In this document: positions 1 to 11,000 of the stretch, piece after piece
How positions within the stretch are numbered: position 1 is the stretch's first letter
Layout of the letters: each line of letters begins with the position of its first letter
Virus record (IMG/VR): IMGVR_UViG_3300010158_000265
Coordinates: 1-27,843 of that record
Length of the DNA stretch: 27,843 nt
From: a virus
Strand: one strand, 5' to 3'
Made by a program: the position numbers and the translations under genes
Notes under the pieces: model-generated
Seen by the model: the letters and a program-made list of their open reading frames with translations, nothing else
What the model was told of the DNA's origin: nothing
Databases searched by the model: none

Positions 1-902
1 GCATCTCTAGCAACTATTTTATTTGCAGTGTTGGTAGTAGTTGCATCTATTGCCCAAGTTTTTGCAACACTGCCATCAAAACTACCACCAGTTATATATG
101 ATCCATTAATTAACAAATTGGTTACCTTACCGGCACTATCAGCACTTGTAGCAGTTCCGTGTCCTTTATTGAAATATATATCTCCTACATTATCTCGTTG
201 AACAATTGAATTAGCAGACGATGCTGTCGAAGCTGATACGTAATTACCATTTTCATTTTTTAATTTATTAGAATTATCTGAAAATTTACTCCATCCATAT
301 AATTGAACTTCGTTAGTAGTTCCGTTTTTAAACGTAATACCTTTATAAGCATAAGGAAACCCGGTGAGACCGTTTGAAGAATTTACATCAAACCCCACAT
401 TACTAATGATTCCAATAACTTCATTATTAAGAGTTATTTCAATAACAGGGTGAGAAATATTAACTAAATCTTTCAGTTTAGTTGATACAAGTCTTGTTGT
501 TCCAAATCCGGGAACAGATTCAGGACCAATTACGTTAAATCCGGTCCCAGTGTTGATAGATAACTGATTATTAGCAGTATCATACCATAAATTTCCAATA
601 CTAGAAGCACCAGAAGACGAAGAAGAATAAGATAACACCGATAGTGTTTGCCATTTATCATTATTAAAAACTTTAATTACACTATTAGTTTTATCAAACC
701 ATAGTTGCCCAGTTATTTTATTTGCTGGCTCAGTCAGTGCAGAAAAATTTTCTAAAAGATGAAGAAGATTGTTATTTTGTATTTCACCAAATTTTGATAC
801 ATTTTTTCCAATAAAGACAAGGCTAGAAGTTGTGTTATCAGTAAACCCATCGGCTAACTCTAACAAAACTGTACCATCTGATTTTCTAATTTCGTATGCC
901 AT
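1..902 (-). CDS. Tail-fibre-like protein, third paralogue, 3' end cut by window edge
   Basis: The gene starts with ATG at 902-900 and stays open to base 3, giving the first 300 residues; the C-terminus lies outside the window. A strong Shine-Dalgarno (AAGGAA) lies just upstream and overlaps the stop of the 604-residue gene, with a 10-base gap. The N-terminus (MAYEIRKSDGTVLLELADG, then IGKNV, LLENFSA and GQLWFD) matches the starts of the next two genes upstream, so the three are paralogues. A second LWYD motif follows a Ser-rich linker at about residues 90-105. Near the visible end are fibre-type motifs (IVQRDNVGDIYFNKG, ATSADSAG, NKIVARD), as seen in repetitive shafts of phage fibres. I infer a virion fibre attached by its N-terminus to the baseplate or to a neighbouring fibre. 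The receptor-binding end is not visible. Confidence 0.8.
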   Translation of the reverse strand, partial: MAYEIRKSDGTVLLELADGFTDNTTSSLVFIGKNVSKFGEIQNNNLLHLLENFSALTEPANKITGQLWFDKTNSVIKVFNNDKWQTLSVLSYSSSSSGASSIGNLWYDTANNQLSINTGTGFNVIGPESVPGFGTTRLVSTKLKDLVNISHPVIEITLNNEVIGIISNVGFDVNSSNGLTGFPYAYKGITFKNGTTNEVQLYGWSKFSDNSNKLKNENGNYVSASTASSANSIVQRDNVGDIYFNKGHGTATSADSAGKVTNLLINGSYITGGSFDGSVAKTWAIDATTTNTANKIVARD

Positions 903-912
903 TATTTTTTCC

Positions 913-2727
913 TTAAGAGACAGTTCTTGTCCAGATCCATTCTTGATTTAAAACTCTAAATTCTTGAACAACATAAGATAACACAGGTGTAATACCTGTT
1001 AATGTAGATACTATTGCATTTGCTGCAATAGCAGATACAACTGTTTGCCCAGAGACAAAAGCAGTAGAATAATTAATTGCGGCATTATGCTGAGGAATAG
1101 TTATTGATGATCTACTACATAGTATTCTAGCACGGACGCCGTCGGGCAAATCAAATACAGAATCTCCGGCAATAGTATTAACTATAGGAAGCATTTTATT
1201 TAGATATGGAATTAATTCAGTTTTTTCGTCAATCATTCTCGATACATCCATGCTGAACACAAATCCCTTGGTTCCAACTAATGTAAATTTATCATCAACA
1301 TATTTTTTATTCGAAGCATCAAGCGGATTTTGAGGTGCTGCCACACTGGTAATTCTTTCTCCGGTAACATCAATCGTTCCAGCGCCTGCTGCTGATAGAT
1401 ATAACGTAACATTTGATCCAGTCGAAGATATTGTGCTACCTCTTATAACAACGTTAGTAACTGTTAGGTAGTCTAAAATTCCTGTTTGACGTAACCCCGG
1501 TGCAGCTGATATAACATTACCCAAAGAAGTTGCGTTAACTACAGGATTGCCATTTATTTTATAAGAATCTGCAGTAGAAGAAAGATTTATATTATCATTA
1601 AATTGCCATGCATTTCCATATGAGGATGTCCAAGATATAGTATGATCTGTTGTTCCTATTAATGTTATTCCGCCACCTTCAATTGCAACATCATCCGGAA
1701 CAACTTGTCCATATGCCAATTGAATATTTTTATCATTAATTTGTAAATTATTAGATTGCACATTTGTAGTTGCGCCAATCACATATAAATTGCCTGTAAT
1801 ACGAGTATCACCTGTAATATCTAATGAATATTGTGGATTTTCATTAAACAATCCTATTCGACGATTATTTGTATCAAGTTGCAATGCTGTAAAATAACCA
1901 ACATTACTATTAACGCCGCGAATTCTAAAACTTTTGTTTGTTGTGTTATGAGAAAGAGATGCATTTTGAGAATCAATTGATATAGTTACATCTTGATTAG
2001 ATCCAACAAATAATCCGCTATTGCTTATTAAACTTAAAGATCCTGTAATGATAGCATTTTGATCTTTTCTTAAATAAAGATCTGGAGTAATACCTTGAAC
2101 AGCATCGGCACTGGTTGCAGTTCCAACAAATCGTATTCCATTAAGGGAAGTATTTAAATTAAATCCAACTGCAACAGAAGACATCCCAAGAAAAGCAACA
2201 TCAAAAGTAAAACTAGTCGATGATGCAATACCTAACAATGTTCCCTTATTATATAAAGATGCAACAATGTGATTCGATTTAGTATTGTCGGTAATTGTTT
2301 CAACAATCCATCCAGATTTGCCATCTACTGCCGAATATTGAGGTGCTGCTAGAACAAAATTAGATCCGTCAGGAGTAAACCATAGTTGTTTATTAGTAGT
2401 ATCGATCCATAGATCTCCTTGATTAAACAGTATTGGTTTAGTTGCAGAAACTTGAGTGCTAGCAACTGGTTTAAAAACATTTTCTAAACCGTAAACATAC
2501 ATTCTACCATCAGTTTTATTATACCACAATTGTCCAGTTAACGGAGATCTAGGTTCGTTAACTGATGCAAAATTTTCTAATAAACCTATTAAATTATTAT
2601 TAAAATTTTGTCCATAAGAATCAACATTTTTTCCAATCAGTGTCAAACTAGTAGTCAGCTGATCAACTCTAGTATCAGCTAATGTTAGTAATATAGTTCC
2701 GTCTGATTTTTTAATAGTATACGCCAT
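913..2727 (-). CDS. Tail-fibre-like protein, second paralogue (604 aa)
   Basis: The protein begins MAYTIKKSDGTILLTLAD and carries the family's N-terminal block: IGKNV, NNNLIGLLENFASV, GQLWYN at about residue 65 and a second LW-type unit (GDLWIDTTNKQLWF) at about residue 105. The middle (about 220-450) is rich in short beta-type segments with NxxIGLFNENPQYSLDITGD, a motif common in phage fibre shafts. The last 120 residues lack a tail-collar motif; this part (about 485-604) resembles nothing I recognise and may be the tip. The start is well placed: AAGG lies about 10 bases upstream and the preceding stop is only 2 bases away, so translation is probably coupled. I infer a structural fibre protein at the baseplate rim, possibly host-binding. 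The fibre family is fairly sure; the exact role is not. Confidence 0.8.
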   Translation of the reverse strand: MAYTIKKSDGTILLTLADTRVDQLTTSLTLIGKNVDSYGQNFNNNLIGLLENFASVNEPRSPLTGQLWYNKTDGRMYVYGLENVFKPVASTQVSATKPILFNQGDLWIDTTNKQLWFTPDGSNFVLAAPQYSAVDGKSGWIVETITDNTKSNHIVASLYNKGTLLGIASSTSFTFDVAFLGMSSVAVGFNLNTSLNGIRFVGTATSADAVQGITPDLYLRKDQNAIITGSLSLISNSGLFVGSNQDVTISIDSQNASLSHNTTNKSFRIRGVNSNVGYFTALQLDTNNRRIGLFNENPQYSLDITGDTRITGNLYVIGATTNVQSNNLQINDKNIQLAYGQVVPDDVAIEGGGITLIGTTDHTISWTSSYGNAWQFNDNINLSSTADSYKINGNPVVNATSLGNVISAAPGLRQTGILDYLTVTNVVIRGSTISSTGSNVTLYLSAAGAGTIDVTGERITSVAAPQNPLDASNKKYVDDKFTLVGTKGFVFSMDVSRMIDEKTELIPYLNKMLPIVNTIAGDSVFDLPDGVRARILCSRSSITIPQHNAAINYSTAFVSGQTVVSAIAANAIVSTLTGITPVLSYVVQEFRVLNQEWIWTRTVS

Positions 2728-2729
2728 GT

Positions 2730-4418
2730 TTAAACCTTAATAATATAATTAATTGTTACTGGACCAGTAGCAGTTAACGACGGCAGATTAGGAACTTTAA
2801 ATGTGCCAGATGCATTAGTTCCATATTTTATGCCAATTACTGAAAATAAAGAATTATAAAATCCGCTTTGATTGTAAGAAGTTCCGTTGCACAACACCCA
2901 CCCATCGGGGATTATAGTTCCTGCCCACGCCATTATCATTCCAGAAGATGATAATCCAGGAGTCACATCGGCTAAGAAATTAGATTTAGTAACTTTATAT
3001 AAAGATACTCCGCCGGACACTGCAAGTGTACTACTTGCACTAACTGTCGAAGTAGATAATTGATCTTCAATTGCTTTATAAGTCAATGCTGAAGTTAAGA
3101 CTACATTTTGTGTTCCATTAAAAGATTGAGGAACTGAAGTAAGAACTTGACCAGCTATTTGAAAAGTTCTAGGAAGTGCTAATCTTGTAGCAGATCCTGC
3201 ATTACCATTAAATTGTGTAGAGGCGCTGCCGATTGTATCTGCCCAGATATTTTTAAATTTTTTATCAACAGATCCTAAATCATAAGTTGAACTAACTAAA
3301 GGAGAAATATTCTGAGAATATATAACATTAGTAAATGTAGATATTCCGCTAACAGATACCGATCCAGTTACTGTTAAATTATTATTTGTTCGAATAGGAC
3401 CTACAACAAATAAACTACTAGACATAGTAGTTACATCTGATATTTTTACTGTTCCCTGAACATCTAAAGAAGCGGTAGGATTTATATTACCTGATCCTAT
3501 ACCTACTCTTTTTGAACCACCATCTAATGTTAATAATGCTTGAGATATTCCTGAAGTATCAGTGATTGATAATTTTATTTTAGATCCGGGACTTATACTA
3601 GAAATACTTCCGTCGTTTCCAAATTTTTGTAATAAAAATGTAGACGAAGTTACACCAATTCTTAATCCTGTGTTGTTGTCAATTACTAAACTTTCAGTTA
3701 ATGACTGAGGTATATCTTTTCTTAAAAAGAAATTAGATGAAACTGTCTGCGATGCAGGAACAGTGACCCTAAGTGCCGATGCTTCTGTTGCATTGCCTAA
3801 TATTTTAGGAGATGTATAATTATAAAGTTTTGTGCTTAAATTTAATCCAGGAATTAAATTGTCAAAACCTTCGATAACTGCTAATGGTTTAAATGTTTCC
3901 TTGGCAAGTATGGTAATAACATCGCCGTTAAGATAACTTATAATAACAGGGTGATTAACTCCGTCAGTTCCTGCTATGGAAATATTCTGACTGCCTGTTT
4001 GTAATCCTAAACTAAAATCAGCTCCTACTGTAACCCAGATACCGGGACTACTAGAAATTTTTAATTGTAAAGAAGTAGTGTCAACCCAAATGTCACCAAT
4101 TTTTACATTAGTAGGTTCATCCGATTGCTGGTGGATACCGTTAATAGGATACCATGTAGCATTATCTAAAATTTTTAATTTTTTATCATCAATATTGCTA
4201 GTATCATACCATAATTGCCCTTCTGTAGGATTAGTAGGAGGTGTTGCATTAGAAAAATTTTCTAATAATTTTAAAAAATTAGTTGCAATTATTGGTCCAT
4301 AACCTGGAGAATTAGGACCCACTAAACCTAAACTAGTTGAATAATCAACCGTACCTGTGTTAATTGTAATCGGTGTTTTATTAGCATCGTCGGAATAGTG
4401 AATAGTATAATTAGGCAT
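2730..4418 (-). CDS. Tail-fibre-like protein with C-terminal tail-collar domain (562 aa)
   Basis: This is the first of three tandem paralogues. The N-terminal block is more diverged (MPNYTIHYSDDANKTPITIN) but keeps LLENFSN and GQLWYD at about residues 50-70 and a second unit (GDIWVDTTSLQLKI) at about 105. A shaft-like middle contains VGIGSGNINPTASLDVQGT and, at about 375-405, YDLGSVDKKFKNIWAD followed by NGNAGSATRLA, typical of phage fibres. The last 75 residues look like a phage Tail Collar domain: GMIMAWAGTIIPDGWVLCNG, then YNSLFSVIGIKYG and FKVPNLP. In T4 this domain is found in the short tail fibre gp12, so a baseplate-attached fibre is plausible. The preceding stop is 5 bases upstream; the ribosome site is weak (GGAA about 12 bases before ATG). 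Confidence 0.85.
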   Translation of the reverse strand: MPNYTIHYSDDANKTPITINTGTVDYSTSLGLVGPNSPGYGPIIATNFLKLLENFSNATPPTNPTEGQLWYDTSNIDDKKLKILDNATWYPINGIHQQSDEPTNVKIGDIWVDTTSLQLKISSSPGIWVTVGADFSLGLQTGSQNISIAGTDGVNHPVIISYLNGDVITILAKETFKPLAVIEGFDNLIPGLNLSTKLYNYTSPKILGNATEASALRVTVPASQTVSSNFFLRKDIPQSLTESLVIDNNTGLRIGVTSSTFLLQKFGNDGSISSISPGSKIKLSITDTSGISQALLTLDGGSKRVGIGSGNINPTASLDVQGTVKISDVTTMSSSLFVVGPIRTNNNLTVTGSVSVSGISTFTNVIYSQNISPLVSSTYDLGSVDKKFKNIWADTIGSASTQFNGNAGSATRLALPRTFQIAGQVLTSVPQSFNGTQNVVLTSALTYKAIEDQLSTSTVSASSTLAVSGGVSLYKVTKSNFLADVTPGLSSSGMIMAWAGTIIPDGWVLCNGTSYNQSGFYNSLFSVIGIKYGTNASGTFKVPNLPSLTATGPVTINYIIKV

Positions 4419-4423
4419 ATTAA

Positions 4424-5092
4424 TTAAATTCCATTAGTAAGGCTTTGAATTCTCACAGTATAATCAATTTGTATCATTCGATTTAATGATTTTTGCACAG
4501 GATGAAAAATAACATGAGTCAATAAAGGTCCCATATTTTGTCCATTTACACTATATCCGCGCAATCCTAATTCATCAAACACAAAATCCCCATCTTGATT
4601 AACACTAGAATCAAATGCAGCTTGACCGTTCGGTTCACCAAAATCTAATAAACAACTAACAAGAACATCCGAATAGTAAGTTCCGGCTATATGACGCACT
4701 TCCATAAAATTTCTATCAGGATCAACATCATAAACGCTTTGTCCATTGACTGATTTGTAATATTTTTGATTATACAAAGCTGCATTTGTTCCGGAAACAT
4801 TAGGAGTTAAGTAGGTAATAATACCAGTTGGATCAACTCTACTTCCGCCGTTGCCAAATACCATTTCTGCAATAAATCCATTGCCTGTGTTAGCAATGCT
4901 ATTTGCCAAAGCCATGCTAAAATTTTCATAATGAATAGCATTAGATTTGTCTATAAAAACTTCTTTAGTTTGAGGATCAAAAATTTTAATGTGACCTCTG
5001 ATGCTTATAGCACCTTTTTCATTAGGTTTAATGTAAGGTTGCGTAGTATTCTGCATATTTTTTCTCATTTCTTTATTCTTAGAGTTGTCCAT
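4424..5092 (-). CDS. Virion structural protein of unknown role (222 aa)
   Basis: I do not recognise a named family. The protein is compact, acidic to neutral and without membrane segments. It contains GAISIRGHIKIFDPQTKEV, a helix-like ENFSMALANSIANTGNGF and EMVFGNGG near residues 70-80; a similar layout (short beta segment, helix, then a GNGGT-like turn) occurs in small phage tail and fibre proteins. It sits between the giant baseplate gene and the fibre genes, so a connector or rim protein is a reasonable guess. The first ATG (5092) overlaps the giant gene's stop by 14 bases. ATGs at codon 9 (5068) and codon 13 are alternatives; conserved-looking sequence begins only after codon 13, so the true start may be downstream. 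Confidence 0.7.
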   Translation of the reverse strand: MDNSKNKEMRKNMQNTTQPYIKPNEKGAISIRGHIKIFDPQTKEVFIDKSNAIHYENFSMALANSIANTGNGFIAEMVFGNGGSRVDPTGIITYLTPNVSGTNAALYNQKYYKSVNGQSVYDVDPDRNFMEVRHIAGTYYSDVLVSCLLDFGEPNGQAAFDSSVNQDGDFVFDELGLRGYSVNGQNMGPLLTHVIFHPVQKSLNRMIQIDYTVRIQSLTNGI

Positions 5093-8000
5093 AGTGATAT
5101 TTATCCGGTAAGGCAGACTGCTTATCTCTCAAGAAACTAGCTTGAACACTAGAGTCTGCCAGTAAGGAAACGGAATCGTTATACCAATCAACTGCTGTTT
5201 TTTGTATTACAACGATGCGTGTTCCTGTATTAATATTAATTATGCTTGAATTTAAATGAAGAATATTTGTTTCACCAGATAATTCAATAGTAAATTCAGG
5301 ATCTAATTCAATATCACTGCTGATTCCAGAAGCATTAGTTTCACCGCTATCGAATGCAATCGAAGGATCATGGAGGGTTACTGAGTTAATTGTTGGTTTT
5401 CTTAGTAAGATTCCCCCGTAATATACTTCAACTTGGTCAGTAGCTGTAGTTAATGAATTAAATTTTATTCCTGGTAAAATATAATTAGATACTCCTCCTG
5501 TTGTAGAAGTAGTATAGGTAATAATATTCTCTTTAAAAGGAACTGTTTGACTAGATCCTTGATCAACTATTAAAGTTCCGACAGGATAAAAATCTTTTGC
5601 ACCGGTTCCTAACGTACCTCTTTTTATTCTGCTCAATGTATTATTTGATAATTCCATGTATTCAATTCTTTCTCCTGCAATTAATATAATTCCTGGTATA
5701 TTTTTTGAAGGATAAGGAACAGGCAATACGCTATCGTTTTCTACATATATTTCTGTTGATGTAGTATATAAAGGAGCAGCTAATCGAGTTGAGTTAACAT
5801 AGCTTAATCTTTTATAATGCGTGCGATTTAATATATCTTTAAATATTCTATAACCAATTACTGCAGAATCGTTAACATCAGTCATACTAACAATTACAAC
5901 CATATCCAACTCATTGAAAGGATAACCGTCGTCGATTACAATTGTTTTACCATCGGTATCAATATAATAATCAAAACTGTTAATTAACGTATTTCCACCA
6001 ATGGACACCCAGACATAGTCATCATTGACAAGCGGTCGATCCATTGTGTATCTTCTAGAACCTCTTGCTTTAAATACTTCTGTTCGAATTAAAGAACCAT
6101 CATGATTTGAATATGTGATTACTTTTATCATATCTCCAGAACTCAATGCAATCCGAGGTATATAAATTCTACCGTTAGATATATAATAGTCACTGTATAC
6201 AATATTAGTTATTGCCATCACATCATTAGTTTTTAAGAATCCATTTTTAAATTTAATTTGTTGGTTAGGCTGATCTAAAATAAAATCAACACCGTTTCTA
6301 ATTTTAATTCCATTGATATGCACTTCGAGAGATGCAAGATCAAAGACTCCAGAAGGGTATTCATTATTAGGATCAATATCAAATATTATTTGTCCATTAC
6401 TAACTGAATAATAAACAGTATTAGGAGGAACTAATCTTTTCTTATTAAGCTCAACAACTGCGTTAGCATGAGCAGGCCCAATATTTCCAGGAAACTGATC
6501 TAAAATAAAAGAATTAGAAAATCCGTTTGGATAAATTCTTTGTTCTTTTACTTCACTAAATCCTTTATATGTTGCTCCAAAAAACCATGCCTGAAGTGTG
6601 TTGGTCCCTGAAGTAAGACCAGTAACAGTAACACGCCCTCTCTTATTTTTAGAACTGATAGTAGATAGAGTGTATTCAGAAGTTGTTAAACTTTTTCCAT
6701 TTAAACTAACATATGCACTGCCGATATCATCGTATAATGCTTCTGCGTCAATTGTAATTTTATTTGTATTAGATACTGTAGAATAATCAGAAGAAATATA
6801 ATCAATACCTCCAATACCAACTACAGTTACACCTATTAATCCATTTACAGTTTGCGTAGACACTGTGAGTGTCTTGTTAGAAAAATCTACATTATAGTCT
6901 GATCCATAATTTAAAATTTTATTATTAAATGACACCATCAATGTTCCTGTATTAGGAGGAAGCATAGATAACTGAACTACTGTAGATAATGTTGTAGATG
7001 TTACTTCTTGCATAATTTGAGACATAACAGGAGAACCTCTTTCTGCTCGAGTATATACACTAATACCAACACTTTCTAATACTTGTCCAGGTAACAATTC
7101 TTCAGGAGCATGGCTTACATTAGGAGAAACAAATGCATCTCCATCTAAAATAATATCAGAAGGATTTATACCAGTTGCATTTACTAATGCGTTAGTCAAT
7201 GTGCTCCAAGCACCTCCGTCAATTATTGTGTCAAGATCAGCGTCACTTGAATTATCACCCCAAGACGATTCAGCAAATGGTAAGGTATCCCAGTTGGCTG
7301 AATAAGAAAATGGTAATGTTTGTAGCTGAACACCCGGATAGCTAATTCCGGTCATCAATTGACCATTTTCTTTGCCAGGCATCCCGCTTGTTGGATTATA
7401 AAAATCTGCAATCCTGTCTATTGCATTATATAGATTTATATTTTTAGAATATGTGACAGATAATACTTGTCCAATTAACGGAGCATATGTTAGAACAATT
7501 TTAGAATAAGTTTTATGATATCCGTTGAATAATTCTTTGTAAGTAACTACTTGATAATCTGATGATAGAACTGTAATTCCATCTAATTTGATATCAATTA
7601 AACTTTTTTTGTTTTGAGCGGCCCAAGACAATTTAAATTCAAATTCATTACCATCACACACAAAACTATCAGAGTATTGGGTAGATCCAATTTCTCGATT
7701 AGTAGAAATTCTATCAAATTTAATACCAATTGTATTAGATCTAATTTTTTCGTTAATTAAAACTGCGTATGCCTTTGCAGGAATTAGATCCGTTGGACCT
7801 CCTCCAGAAATAACAACAGTAGGATTTAATGTATAACCACTTCCGGGATTAGTAATTTCAATTTCAATTACTTTGCCTAAAGAAATGTATGCAATTGCAG
7901 TGGCTCCAGATCCCAAATCTCCTTGAGCGGTAATAATTTGAACACTAGGAACCGATGTATAACCTTTTCCACTATTAGTTAATGTTATTTTTCCTACTTT

Positions 8001-11000
8001 AAGTTTATAATTATCATACCAACCTTTTCTAGGATAAACATTCATTAACGTATCATCTAAACTAACAGGAGTAAATTTATGCGTATCTTGATCGTATGTT
8101 GGCGCTAGATCAAAATCAGTTGTATACGAGTGCGTAGGGTCAATAATATCATAATTAACTTGAAAGTTTCTAATTTTTGTATGATAAGGTTTAACTTCAT
8201 TAATATATTCTTCATAGTATTGACTATTTTGAAATTTATAAACAGGCCGTTGATCCAGTAAACCTGCCATATTTTTAACATTAATAAAAGAAGTTTTAAA
8301 TGCCCAATCTAAGAACTTTTGTTCGCTCATTGCATATCTAACTGCTTTAAAGAAAAATTTATTCCAATATATCTTTAACGGACCTACAAAAATATCATTT
8401 TTTATAGAATATAATATTTTTGCTAATTCAATCTCGGGTGATTGATCAAATAAAGATTGATCATATGTTAACTGATAGTCAAAATTATAAGAAGAATTAA
8501 CTTTATTCCACAATATATCTTTTAATTTAATTGTGCCTTTTTCACTATATAATAGATCATAATTATTATCAAAAGTTCCGTTACCTTTAACTTTCTTTAA
8601 AATAATATATTTGCCATTGCCTTGATTATTAACTTTAACATAATCACCAACAATAAGATTTAAAGAATCTAACAAATATGGTTGATCAATAGTTGCAGAC
8701 AAAGGTTTTAAACTATCATAACTGCTAGAAATCCAATCAATATAATCCCAATATAAAGTAGTATTATATTGTTGTGTATAGACAAGCGTCCATGTTTTAT
8801 TAACATATTGATATTTTGACCATACATTATTAATAGTAGAATCTGCTCGAACTACTACAGTATAAGGTCTTACTATTAACGTTGGTGCATCTATCAAACC
8901 AAATCCGGGATTTATAATTTCAGCAGAAATAATCTGTCCAAAATCGTTAATTGTAGTTTTAATAGAGCTACCAGATGTATCTCCAATTATTTCTACAGCA
9001 GGTGCAATATTATAACCGGAACCGGGATTATCTATAGAAACTGATATTATTTTTCCGTTTGATATAGAACAAGATAATGCAGCAGTTTTTGTGCCTCCGA
9101 CAAATACTAAATGTAAATTTTCAATGTCATCGACAATTTTATCGTATTGCCCTAATTCAGGAAAAGGAATTTCATCTTTAGAATTTAAATTTGTAAAATT
9201 AACAAAATTAGAAATTATATTTTGAGATAACACAGTATTAGTATATTCAAATAAATTTCTCAGTGCGCCTGTTCTGTCCTTAAACAATGTTTGGCGTGGA
9301 CGAACTTCTACACCGTATCTAGTTCTTTCAGGTAAATTTGCATCAGGTACGGGATTTCCAACACTGTCTTTTCCTAACAAGCTGTCTAATAATTTTTTAT
9401 CAAGTAAACTGTTAGGCATGCTAGAAGCAGAATTTTCTTCTAATAATAACCATTCGGTATGCCTATTAATATCATTATCAATATCATCTTTAGAAATATT
9501 GAGATATATTCTACTAGCAGTTAACGAATCTTTTACATTAGTAACTGATATTGCATTAGGTGCTAATATAGATACAAACTTGGTTCCATATACGTTAGGA
9601 TTAAAAATTAAACCAGCTACATCGCTTGCTGAAGTTTTTCTTCCATTAACATCCGGAACAATAACTTTATTCTTAACCCAGAAATAATATACATTTGTAG
9701 ATGCACCTGTATTAGAATTATAATATTGTTTAACACTAACAACTGAATTGTCAGGATATTTAGGTTGTCCGCTAATACCTTGCATTAGACCAGCAGGAGT
9801 ATCAGCAATTGCACTCCACTGGCTAGGAAGATATTCGCTGCTAACCCATTCATATACATCAATACTTGCTCCCGGAAATAATGTTCCCCATGTATTTTTT
9901 CTATATTCAATGTCGCTTTGCTCATACCATTGATACTTTACTGTGCTTAGATCCCACCATAATTCTCCCAGGTGTTCTTCTATCCAGCTGGTATTAGTAT
10001 CAACTACTACGCTGTCTACTCCTATACTATAGATTGCAGGGTCAAATGCAGTTTTATATCTAATTTCTTGATCTGCAAGACCTGCAATTCGGCCCTTAAC
10101 CGGATCAATAATATCTAAATAATCAATTACAGTTTCTTCAAAAGTATCAATAGTTGAAGAATTTTTAATTTTAGATATATCAATAAGATCTGGCTGTGTG
10201 CTATGGATAGCCCAACTATTAACTGTTGGATCTATTTTATCAAATAAGAAAACTTTACCGCTAGAACCAGATGCTCCTACAAAAATTTGAGATCCGCTAA
10301 TTACAGAAGATTGCCCATAATTTGAATTGTTTGCAGGATTTTGTGAAGAATCTGCTAATTCTTCTGCATACACAAACATTTCATTGTTTCGATTAAACAC
10401 AAATGAACTTCCGGAGTTAGCAATAATGTTAATAAAGTTGCAGGTATTAGAATCAAATGTAGTTTTTTTAGAATCAATTAATATTTTAGAAGCACTGGAA
10501 TTTCCTTGTGCAGTTACAACTAAAACTTTAGACGTGCTATCAATTGACATTGAAATCCCAAATTGCATATCTGTTCTAGGATTGTTTATTATTTGTATAG
10601 GACTAGTAGTAAACTGAGTTCCGGTATTCTTATACACAAAAACTTTACCGGGTGCGTTAACTGTTGTGCTTGCTACTGTAGACGCAACAAATAGATATAA
10701 ACCATCATCGGACATTAAAACAGAAGATCCAAATTGATCTCCAACTTTACAAATACTTGGAGCAGAAATAGTTTGAACACCCGGCCCAACGCCTGGATTA
10801 TTTAAAATATATACTGCACCGATATTATTATCAGAAGGAGCAGAAACAGCAACAAAATCTCCATGAGCTGATCCGCTGATTGCATATCCATATTGGTTAC
10901 CAGAAATACCCTGACTATTAGCTCCTAATAATGTAATTGTAGATGTGTCGGCGTTTTCTGACACACTGTAAGTATATACTTTATTCTGACCAGGTGCCCC

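Noticed and set aside
769-951. Short plus-strand open frame at the start of the first fibre gene
   Set aside because: It lies opposite two convincing minus-strand genes and their junction, shows no domain, and has biased composition. The same holds for the other plus-strand frames of 60-100 codons across the window (for example 10327-10617, 24731-25039).
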